Source of the DNA: an uncultured Muribaculaceae bacterium
GTDB lineage: Bacteria > Bacteroidota > Bacteroidia > Bacteroidales > Muribaculaceae
Direction: 5' to 3'
Assembly: GCA_947626355.1 (NCBI GenBank)
Contig: CANQRV010000018.1
Coordinates: 1-45,731, forward strand
DNA: 45,731 nt
Both the position numbers and the translations under genes were made by a program. This document shows, piece after piece, positions 36,064 through 45,731 of the stretch. Below the pieces are notes generated by a model that saw only the letters and a program-made list of their open reading frames with translations, was not told the origin of the DNA and searched no databases. Position 1 is the stretch's first letter; each line of letters begins with the position of its first letter.

Positions 36064-39000
36064 TTAAGACTTTTTCTTTCTGAAATATTCCACCGCGTTG
36101 CGGAAGATGTTCTGGTCGCGGTTGCCGTCGATGTTCCTCATGAGGCCCGGCTGCCAGCGCTCGGAGTGTCCCATCTTGCCGAGGATGCGGCCGTCGGGAG
36201 AGATGATGCCCTCGATGGCGGCCACGGAGCCGTTGGGATTGTAGGGCGACTCCATGGTGGCGTTGCCGGAGGGGTCGACATACTGGAATGCGATCTGGCC
36301 GTTGGCGCGGAGGGTCTCCACCATCTCCGGCGAGGCGGTGAACTTGCCTTCGCCGTGGGACGCGGCCACCGAATGGAGCTCGCCGGGGAAGAACCCGTCG
36401 AGCCAGGGGGAGGCAATGGTGCCGACACGAGTGGTGACGATCTGCGAGATGTGGCGGTTGATGTCGTTGCGGAAGAGCGTGGGGCTCTCGGGAGTGACCT
36501 CCCCTATCCTTCCGAAAGGCAGGAGGCCCGACTTGACAAGGGCCTGGAATCCGTTGCAGATGCCGAGCACGAGGCCGCCGCGGGCGAGGAGGCGGCGAAT
36601 GGCGTCGGCCACTTTGTCGCTGCAGAGCACGCTGGCGATGAACTTGCCGCTGCCGTCGGGCTCGTCGCCGGCGGAGAATCCGCCGGAGATGGCGAGGATG
36701 TTGCAGGCGTCGATCATGGCGGCCATCTCGGTGGTCGACTCAAGGATGTCGTCGGGCGTGAGGTTGCGGAATACGGAGGAGGTGACCTCGGCGCCCTCGC
36801 GGGTGAAGGCGCGCGTCATGTCGTAGTCGCAGTTGGTGCCGGGGAATACGGGGAGGTAGACCACCGGGTGCTCCACAGGCTCCCCGGGATAGGGCTCCGG
36901 GAGACGGGCACAGTCGGCGTTCTCCACCTCTCCCGTGACGCCGCTGCGGTCGGGATAGACGGCGGTGAAGCGGTCGCGGTTGGCCTCGTAAAGCTCCTCG
37001 ATGGGGATGGAGACAGGGCCGAAAGCCACGGCGCCTGTGTCGGCCGTCATGCCGATGGGTATGAAGTTGGGCTCGTTGTCGAGGGGCTTCACCGATTCCA
37101 CCACCACGGAGCCGTCGCCGTAGTTGAAGAGGTATTCCTCGGGAAGGGAGACGGAGGCGCCGATGCCGTTGCCGAAGCTCATCTTGGCGACTGCCTCCGC
37201 CACGCCGCCGAAGGCGGGGGCGTAGGCGCTCACGATGGTGCCGTCCTGAATGAGGCGATGGATGTTCTCGTAGTTTCGCTTCAGCATGTCGACGTCGGGC
37301 ATGCGGTCGGCAAGGGGTCTGTGGGCCACGAGGTAGAGGAGATGGCCGGGGGCCTTGAATTCGGGGCTGATCACCTTGCGGGCGTCGACGGGAGCGATGC
37401 CGAAGGCGATGAGCGTGGGAGGCACATTGATATCGGAGAAGGTGCCGCTCATGGAGTCCTTGCCGCCGATGGAGGGGAGACCGAAGGCGAGCTGCATGCG
37501 CAGGGCGCCGAGGAGAGCGGCGAGAGGCTTACCCCAGGCGTGGGGGGAGGTCATCTTCTCGAAATATTCCTGGAAGGAGAAGCGCATGCGGCGGTAGTCG
37601 GCACCGGCGGCCACGGCCTTGGCGATCGCCTCGACCACGGCGTAGGCGGCGCCGTGGAACGGGCTGCGCTTGCTGATATAGGGGTTAAAGCCGAAGGCCA
37701 TCATGCTGGCGGTGTTGGTGGTGTGGCTTCCGACGGGGAGGGTCTGGACGGAAACCTGCGCCTCGGTGAGCTGGCGCCTGCCGCCGAAAGGCATGAGCAC
37801 CGTAGAGGCGCCGATGCTGGAGTCGAACATCTCGATGAGGCCCTTCTGGGAAGTGACGTTATTGTCGGCCATGAGGTTGAGCACCTTGTCGCGGAGCGTA
37901 TCGCCGGGCACGTCGTGACGGAGCGGGTCGCCGGGCTCGGGAGCGCCGATCACGGCCTCGGCGAAATGGCGTGCGCCCGCCGAGTCGATGAAGTCGCGGC
38001 GCAGGTCGGCCACCACACGGTCGCCGTAATACATGCGCATGCGGCCGGTGTCGGTGACGTCGGCCACGTGGGTGACCTCGATGTTCTCCTGGCGGCAGCA
38101 GCGCATGAACTCCTCCATGTCCTTGGCCTCCACCACGACGCTCATTCGCTCCTGGCTCTCTGAGATGGCGAGCTCGGTGGCATTGAGGCCGGTGTATTTG
38201 GTGGGCACGCGGTCGAGATATATGTCGAGGCCGTCGGTGAGCTCGCCGATGGCCACGCTGACGCCGCCGGCGCCGAAGTCGTTGCTCTTCTTGATGAGGC
38301 GCGTGACCTCTGGGCGACGGAAGAGGCGGGAGATCTTGCGCTCCTCGGGTGCGTTGCCCTTCTGCACCTCGCTGCCACACTGCTCGAGGGATGCCTCGGT
38401 GTGCTCCTTCGAGGAGCCGGTGGCTCCGCCGATGCCGTCGCGGCCGGTGCGGCCGCCGAACATCAGAATGACATCGCCGGGAGCGGGCGACTCGCGACGC
38501 ACGTCGGATGCCCTGACGGCGCCGACCACGGCGCCGACCTCGAGGCGCTTGGCCACGTAGTCGGGATGGTAGATCTCACGCACGTGGGTGGTGGCGAGGC
38601 CTATCTGGTTGCCGTAGGATGAATATCCGGCGGCGGCGCGGAGGGAGATGACACGCTGCGGGAGCTTGCCGGGCATCGTGTCGGCCACGGGACGGTAGAT
38701 GTCGCCGGCGCCGGTGACACGCATGGCCTGGTAGACGTAGCTGCGGCCGGAGAGCGGGTCGCGGATGGCGCCGCCGAGACATGTCGAGGCGCCGCCGAAA
38801 GGCTCGATCTCGGTGGGATGGTTGTGGGTCTCGTTCTTGAACTGGAGAAGCCATTTCTCCGTGGCGCCGTCTACGTCGACGTCGATGAAGATGGAGCATG
38901 CGTTGTTTTCCTCGCTCTGCTCCATATCGTCGAGGAGGCCCTGCTTCCTGAGGTAGCGGGCTCCGATAGTGGCGAGGTCCATGAGGCAGAGGTTCTTGCC

Positions 39001-39780
39001 CTCGCGGCCGAGGTCGGCGCGGAGGCGGTGCCACTCGGCCACGGCCTCGCGGAGGTCGTCGGCGAGAGGAGAGTCGTCGACCTTGATGTCGGTGAGGGTT
39101 GTGGTGAAGGTGGTGTGGCGGCAGTGGTCGCTCCAGTAAGTGTCGAGTATGCGGAGCTCCGTCTCATTGGGGTCGCGCCCCTCGGCGTTGAAATACTTCA
39201 CTACCTCCATGAGGTCGTCGGCATTCATGGCGAGGCCCATCTTGCGGCAGAAGGCGGGAGCCTCTTCGGGAGTGATGGCCCGGAAGCCGTCGAGCACCGG
39301 CACCGGCGACGCCACCGCCCTCTCGGAGGGGGCGAGCACGGAAAGGTCTTTCTGGCGCGACTCCACGGCGTTGATGCAGTAGTGGGCGATGCGCTTCAGC
39401 TCGTCGGGACCGACGGAGGGGTCGAAAATCATGAGTTTCGCACTGCGGATCTCGATATCGGCGTCGGGCTGGATAAGCTTGACGCAGTCGACGGCGGCCG
39501 CGGCGCGCTGGTCGAACTGTCCGGGGAGCGACTCCACGGCGAGATAGGGGTTGCCCTGGAAGTCGACGGTGTCGGAGACGGTGTCGGCCACGGCCTCGCC
39601 GAAGACCTTGAAGCGGCTCTTCTCGAGGAGCTCGGGGGAGAAACCGAAGAGGTCGTAGACGCAGAGCAGCCGCAGCGACTTGATGTCGAGCTGGAGATTG
39701 GAGTTGAGCTCCCGGCGGAGGCTCTCGGCCTCGACGCGGAAGGGCTCCCTTTTCTCCACAAATATTCTATAAGGCTTCAT
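36064..39780 (-). CDS. purL: phosphoribosylformylglycinamidine synthase, long single-chain form
   Basis: Fourth step, FGAR to FGAM. 1238 residues: the fused large type, with an N-terminal PurS-like domain (about 1-140), linker, two PurM-like halves (SDHCRHTTF near residue 220; SKRSPFHGAAYAVVEA in the second half), and a C-terminal glutaminase (about 990-1238) with C1075 in GICNGFQ and the His/Glu of SHGEGKF. No separate purS or purQ is therefore needed. The gene follows purE by 52 bp. Confidence 0.97.
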   Translation of the reverse strand: MKPYRIFVEKREPFRVEAESLRRELNSNLQLDIKSLRLLCVYDLFGFSPELLEKSRFKVFGEAVADTVSDTVDFQGNPYLAVESLPGQFDQRAAAAVDCVKLIQPDADIEIRSAKLMIFDPSVGPDELKRIAHYCINAVESRQKDLSVLAPSERAVASPVPVLDGFRAITPEEAPAFCRKMGLAMNADDLMEVVKYFNAEGRDPNETELRILDTYWSDHCRHTTFTTTLTDIKVDDSPLADDLREAVAEWHRLRADLGREGKNLCLMDLATIGARYLRKQGLLDDMEQSEENNACSIFIDVDVDGATEKWLLQFKNETHNHPTEIEPFGGASTCLGGAIRDPLSGRSYVYQAMRVTGAGDIYRPVADTMPGKLPQRVISLRAAAGYSSYGNQIGLATTHVREIYHPDYVAKRLEVGAVVGAVRASDVRRESPAPGDVILMFGGRTGRDGIGGATGSSKEHTEASLEQCGSEVQKGNAPEERKISRLFRRPEVTRLIKKSNDFGAGGVSVAIGELTDGLDIYLDRVPTKYTGLNATELAISESQERMSVVVEAKDMEEFMRCCRQENIEVTHVADVTDTGRMRMYYGDRVVADLRRDFIDSAGARHFAEAVIGAPEPGDPLRHDVPGDTLRDKVLNLMADNNVTSQKGLIEMFDSSIGASTVLMPFGGRRQLTEAQVSVQTLPVGSHTTNTASMMAFGFNPYISKRSPFHGAAYAVVEAIAKAVAAGADYRRMRFSFQEYFEKMTSPHAWGKPLAALLGALRMQLAFGLPSIGGKDSMSGTFSDINVPPTLIAFGIAPVDARKVISPEFKAPGHLLYLVAHRPLADRMPDVDMLKRNYENIHRLIQDGTIVSAYAPAFGGVAEAVAKMSFGNGIGASVSLPEEYLFNYGDGSVVVESVKPLDNEPNFIPIGMTADTGAVAFGPVSIPIEELYEANRDRFTAVYPDRSGVTGEVENADCARLPEPYPGEPVEHPVVYLPVFPGTNCDYDMTRAFTREGAEVTSSVFRNLTPDDILESTTEMAAMIDACNILAISGGFSAGDEPDGSGKFIASVLCSDKVADAIRRLLARGGLVLGICNGFQALVKSGLLPFGRIGEVTPESPTLFRNDINRHISQIVTTRVGTIASPWLDGFFPGELHSVAASHGEGKFTASPEMVETLRANGQIAFQYVDPSGNATMESPYNPNGSVAAIEGIISPDGRILGKMGHSERWQPGLMRNIDGNRDQNIFRNAVEYFRKKKS

Positions 39781-39832
39781 TATTCAGACAGGAATTCAAA
39801 CAAGAAAGTGAGGTTTACAAGAGAGGAAGTGA

Positions 39833-40303
39833 TCAGTCGAGAGTCGAGTCGAGCACCTTGCGGGCCTGTGCGGCGCGGAATTCGTCCATTTTCTGACGGA
39901 GGGCATCGTCGGTGACGGCGAGGATCTCGATTGCGAGCAGTGCGGCGTTCTTGGCGCCGTCGATTGCGACTACCGCCACGGGGATTCCGGAAGGCATCTG
40001 CACCATCGAGAGGAGCGAGTCGAGGCCTTCGAGCGACTTAGACTTGATGGGGACCCCGATTACGGGGAGAGTGGTGAAAGCGGCTACGACGCCGGCGAGA
40101 TGTGCGGCGCCGCCGGCGGCGGCGATCACGGCGCCGAAACCGCGCGAGCGCAGAGAGGCGACCCAAGCCTGCAGCTCCGCGGGAGTGCGGTGGGCGCTGA
40201 GCACTTTAGTTTCCGAATCAACGCCAAACTGAGCGAGGGTCTCAGTGGCGGCTTTCATGACTCCCCAATCGCTGGAGGAGCCCATAACAACACCTATTTT
40301 CAC
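39833..40303 (-). CDS. purE: N5-carboxyaminoimidazole ribonucleotide mutase
   Basis: Rearranges N5-CAIR to CAIR. 156 residues from GTG at 40303, giving the canonical start VKIGVVMGSSSDW; an ATG at 40363 would add 20 unlike residues and is rejected. SAHRTP (catalytic His loop) and AAAGGAAHLAGVVAA match the class I enzyme, which needs PurK for its substrate, yet purK is not in this window. First structural gene of the purine cluster. Confidence 0.93.
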   Translation of the reverse strand: MKIGVVMGSSSDWGVMKAATETLAQFGVDSETKVLSAHRTPAELQAWVASLRSRGFGAVIAAAGGAAHLAGVVAAFTTLPVIGVPIKSKSLEGLDSLLSMVQMPSGIPVAVVAIDGAKNAALLAIEILAVTDDALRQKMDEFRAAQARKVLDSTLD

Positions 40304-40319
40304 TGTATTACCTAAAAAA

Positions 40320-40478
40320 TTAATAAAAAGAAATGGGCGCAAAGTCACTATGCGTCCACTCAATTAAATCGTTACAAATCACCATCATACCCGCAGTCGC
40401 ATGCATCATGAGCCGTCCGCCGGGCATCAGCTCGGGCTTTCGTCTATGGTCAGGTATAAAGAGAAGTCTGGAAAACAT
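40320..40478 (-). CDS. possible 52-residue leader ORF upstream of purE
   Basis: ATG at 40478, TAA at 40320-40322, ending 16 bp before the purE GTG. Begins MFSRLLFIPDHRRK and includes LMPGGRLMMHATAGMMVI. No recognised family or signal peptide. Its place between a -7 element (40525) and purE, and its end right beside the purE start, would fit a translated leader that affects purE initiation. It could equally be a chance frame. Confidence 0.25.
   Translation of the reverse strand: MFSRLLFIPDHRRKPELMPGGRLMMHATAGMMVICNDLIEWTHSDFAPISFY
40340..40347 (-). promoter_or_regulatory. weak -7-like element close to purE
   Basis: Minus-strand TGACTTTG, one base from consensus, 36 bp before the purE start. 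No TTG at 20 bp. A proximal alternative to the upstream promoter. Confidence 0.3.
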
Positions 40479-40524
40479 AGAAGGATGTTTAAGAGAGACT
40501 GGCGGAGTATGTGGTTTTAAAGTG

Positions 40525-40532
40525 CAAAGTTA
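40525..40532 (-). promoter_or_regulatory. probable -7 element of the purine cluster
   Basis: Minus-strand TAACTTTG followed by CAC fits the consensus. T-rich DNA lies upstream but no exact TTG at 20 bp. Transcription from here would give a leader of about 210 nt before purE, unusually long for this window. Confidence 0.5.
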
Positions 40533-40576
40533 CAAAATATTTTTTAGAAAAGAGGATTTTTGAGGCAAAAAAAGTA

Positions 40577-40618
40577 AGGGCGCTTCGCGCCAAGAGTCAA
40601 GAGTCAAGAGTCAAGAAG
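40577..40618. repeat. dispersed repeat copy 2 with CAAGAGT tandem units
   Basis: The core 40577-40590 equals 24611-24624. It is followed by CAAGAGT three times (40591-40597, 40598-40604, 40605-40611) and a variant CAAGAAG (40612-40618). Intergenic, between the lacZ terminator and the purE leader. Confidence 0.8.
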
Positions 40619-40650
40619 AAAGCGCACGGCCCGGGTGGGTCGTGCGCTTT
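40609..40650 (-). terminator. terminator of the beta-galactosidase gene
   Basis: Stem 40619-40632 with 40637-40650 (outer 10 bp perfect, arm AAAGCGCACG, then a G-U and three G-C pairs) followed on the minus strand by TTCTTCTTG. Lies 47 bp past the lacZ stop. Confidence 0.75.
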
Positions 40651-40662
40651 CGCTATGGATTC

Positions 40663-40689
40663 CCTTCGACCGGCGATGCCGGCCGAAGG
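40663..40689 (-). repeat. hairpin directly after the lacZ stop
   Basis: CCTTCG/CGAAGG and CCGGC/GCCGG arms (40663-40674 with 40678-40689) with one A-C mismatch and loop GAT, 7 bp past the stop. Lies before the likely terminator; may stabilise the mRNA end. Confidence 0.5.
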
Positions 40690-40696
40690 AGGGGAA

Positions 40697-43795
<3,099 letters not shown>

Positions 43796-43830
43796 TCAGA
43801 TTGAGATTGGGTTTTTTATAGTATTGTATG

Positions 43831-43864
43831 CAAATATACGGTTAATTTCCGGAATAATTGCAAA
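43831..43864 (-). promoter_or_regulatory. promoter of the beta-galactosidase gene
   Basis: Minus-strand -7 TATATTTG (43831-43838) with TTTG at 43861-43864, spacing 22 bp. The -33 bases coincide with one end of the terminator of the next upstream gene. The leader is about 30 bp. Confidence 0.6.
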
Positions 43865-43899
43865 AAAAGGCCCGGAAAAGGAAGTTCCGGGTCTTTTTT
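43863..43899. terminator. bidirectional terminator between the 571-residue protein gene and lacZ
   Basis: A 15-bp stem (43863-43877 with 43885-43899; CCCGGAA core, one G-U pair) with A/T runs forming its outer part, so each strand shows a stem then a U-run. It lies 24 bp past the stop at 43923. Confidence 0.85.
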
Positions 43900-43922
43900 A
43901 ATGATTTTTAGTGAAATACAGT

Positions 43923-45638
43923 CTATCTTTTGTAGACCTTCTCGGTTTTCGTGCCGCGCTTCATGAGGTAGACGCCCTTGGCGAGGTCGCCGAGACCGGC
44001 GCCCACATAGACACCCTGGAGGTTATAGATCTCGGCCGGGGCGTCGGCCGCATCAGGCGAGTCAATCTCATCGACACTGTTGGGAGTGCCGCATACGAGG
44101 GGCTCCGACCATCTCTCCTCGCCGCCGCCCTTGTAGACCAGGCGGATCTCGATGGGATGATGGTATATGTCATATATGACGGGACTGTAGAAAAACAGAT
44201 CGCGTTCGTAGCCGCATGCCCACACATCGCCATCCTTCTCACCATAACGGCCGAGACTCGTATAGAGATATGGTATCTCCGTGGTGTCTCCCTCGAGTGC
44301 AGCCCACTGCTGCGGGGTGATGGTCACAGGCTTATCTCCTACCTTCACGGTATAGAAGAGCTTGTCGGCATACATCATCTCGCCCTCCTCTGAGATATTG
44401 CTGATCGCGAAGTTGACTGAGCCGCTGGTGCTCCACAGATTCCAGTAATCACCATCAATGCCTATAAACTGCGGTTTGGAGGGAGTCAATGGTTTATCCT
44501 CAAGCTTTGAGCCATTCGCATCGATGAAAGCGGGAATTGGGCACGGGTGGCAAGTATCGGCTGTATAAGACCACGCCCCTTCGATGTCAGGCATCGCCGC
44601 GAAGGCATGGTTAGGCTCAGAGAGCGTGAATGTCGAGCGGTCGAATTTGAAAAACAAGTCATCATCGAGAGGACTGAAAGTGTATGTGTATCTGGAACGG
44701 CCGTCATCCTTGACATCCATGTCGTATGTGGAGAGATATGATATTGAATCACTCATAGCGGCGATGGAGCCGCGCTTAAACGTCACTTTGTCGCCTTCGA
44801 TAGAGCCTCTGAGCCAGACGCCGGCCTTACTCGGAAACAGTCCCTGGATATACAGGGTATCACCAACCATAACTGAATTAACCATAACGCCCTGCTGATG
44901 TATCTGTGGCTCCGAAGCCACCTGCACCAGGTCAGCTACCGACTGCGATATTATCTGGCAAGGCACAATCCGTCCCTCGTGAGGCGGAAGGGGGGTAGTA
45001 CGGTCAGTAAGGGTCAGCTTATAGTCGAGCACTATCCTGTAATTGAATGGACGGCATGAGTTGTCTTCGTTAAGAAACAAAGCGTATGAATCTATATTGT
45101 GCAAGCTGTCGTAAGGAAAACGGGGATGAGGGTCATCGATATCCTGTACATCGTTTACCTTAAACCGGATGTCGTCATCGTTATTTGGGCTTGGATCCAG
45201 AGGTCGCTCCTTGATATAGAACCCTCCATCGCCGTCATCACTGAGGAGGGCAGGCTTTGCCCGTAGAATGCTCTCTGCATAGTGATCAGGATAATGGCCG
45301 TAACAATAATTGTAGAAAAGCATGTCAGCGGTGGTCATTTCGACAGCGAAGTGGCCATAGCCCCATATCGAGAAGTCATGATCCGGGATAAAGTCTTCCA
45401 CGTAGCATCCACGCCATGCTGAAACGAGCTGCACATAGCCGCTGCCTGAGAAATCAGAAACTGTTCCGTTTTCATTCACCTGGGCACCTCTATACTCCTG
45501 CCGGTAAACGTAGGCCTCCGAAGCGTCAGGCCAGCTTCCATAATCCGGAAGCGCAGCGCCGTGAAGGAAGGCGAAGGCTGTCGGGGCAGCGAGAGCCGCC
45601 GTGGCAACAATCAAGACTTTTAAAGATATCTGCTTCAT
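43923..45638 (-). CDS. secreted protein of unknown function with T9SS-like C-terminal tail
   Basis: 571 residues from ATG 45638, which gives a correct signal peptide (MKQISLKVLIVATAALAAPT, cleavage near AFA); an in-frame ATG at 45695 adds 19 non-signal residues. The body is acidic, rich in aromatic residues and beta-strands, with no family recognised. The tail EIYNLQGVYVG, GVYLMKRG and basic end KTEKVYKR match the type-A sorting pattern of type IX secretion cargo, preceded by an acidic linker (SVDEIDSPDAADAP). Probably exported to the surface. Monocistronic by its terminator; no consensus promoter was found in the 90 bp upstream. Confidence 0.7.
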   Translation of the reverse strand: MKQISLKVLIVATAALAAPTAFAFLHGAALPDYGSWPDASEAYVYRQEYRGAQVNENGTVSDFSGSGYVQLVSAWRGCYVEDFIPDHDFSIWGYGHFAVEMTTADMLFYNYCYGHYPDHYAESILRAKPALLSDDGDGGFYIKERPLDPSPNNDDDIRFKVNDVQDIDDPHPRFPYDSLHNIDSYALFLNEDNSCRPFNYRIVLDYKLTLTDRTTPLPPHEGRIVPCQIISQSVADLVQVASEPQIHQQGVMVNSVMVGDTLYIQGLFPSKAGVWLRGSIEGDKVTFKRGSIAAMSDSISYLSTYDMDVKDDGRSRYTYTFSPLDDDLFFKFDRSTFTLSEPNHAFAAMPDIEGAWSYTADTCHPCPIPAFIDANGSKLEDKPLTPSKPQFIGIDGDYWNLWSTSGSVNFAISNISEEGEMMYADKLFYTVKVGDKPVTITPQQWAALEGDTTEIPYLYTSLGRYGEKDGDVWACGYERDLFFYSPVIYDIYHHPIEIRLVYKGGGEERWSEPLVCGTPNSVDEIDSPDAADAPAEIYNLQGVYVGAGLGDLAKGVYLMKRGTKTEKVYKR

Positions 45639-45731
45639 AGCAATGAAGTTTTTGTTTAGGGAGGTTCTATTATTTGATTTTTCAGACTGGCGCATCGAGA
45701 CAGAACCTCATTAAGCCTCGCCTATCAGCCT

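Noticed and set aside
40304..40520. A classical purine (guanine/adenine) riboswitch before purE
   Set aside because: The conserved junction bases of that aptamer were not found on the minus strand.

Overview
This window looks like chromosomal DNA of a GC-rich Bacteroidales, most likely a gut Muribaculaceae-type organism. That placement is inference. It rests on Bacteroidetes -33/-7 promoters (TTG, 20 bp, TAnnTTTG), on families largely confined to this order (DUF6242, DUF6089, DUF3575, DUF5119, fimbrillins, T9SS-like C-terminal tails, a secreted GH2 beta-galactosidase), and on frequent GTG/TTG starts with few Shine-Dalgarno sequences. No rRNA, CRISPR array, insertion sequence or prophage was seen. 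One tRNA (Leu, anticodon TAA) is present.

Layout. 1-750: remnants of two divergent genes that have both lost their 5' halves. 770-1394: a YoeB-type toxin-antitoxin pair with its own promoter. 1398-2638: ribD, with an in-frame N-terminal extension. 2707-11519: an envelope biogenesis cluster on the + strand: DUF6242 lipoprotein, DUF6089 barrel, uppS, bamA, three OmpH/Skp chaperone genes, murI and a small TPR protein. 11520-12094: a complex inverted repeat, a VapC/PIN toxin stub and tRNA-Leu. 12108-15905 (- strand): two tandem DUF4230 genes, then a large TonB-receptor-like outer membrane protein. 16025-23034 (- strand): a fimbrial locus in the order DUF3575, DUF5119, fimbrillin, large fimbrillin-like tip or anchor protein. 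Its first gene carries an in-frame TAA. 23132-24017 (+): proC. 24018-24871: a long non-coding stretch with repeats, hairpins and a good -7 element.

24872-40532 (- strand) is a purine supercluster. In transcription order it is purE, purL, purM, purN, purH, purD, folD, purB, purA, guaB, guaA. It covers most steps to IMP, both branches to AMP and GMP, and FolD, which makes the formyl donor used by PurN and PurH. purF, purC and purK are absent. Candidate promoters, one with a leader of about 210 nt and a 52-codon leader ORF, lie upstream of purE. The two widest internal gaps hold small palindromic repeats.

40609-45638 (- strand): a secreted beta-galactosidase and a 571-residue secreted protein of unknown function with a T9SS-like C-terminal tail.

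No wholly new multi-gene system could be demonstrated. The best candidates for a second look are the interrupted DUF3575 gene with a perfect Shine-Dalgarno before its partner, the purE leader, the non-coding stretch at 24.1-24.6 kb, the mutually exclusive hairpins at 11524-11586, and the DUF4230/outer-membrane-protein cluster.
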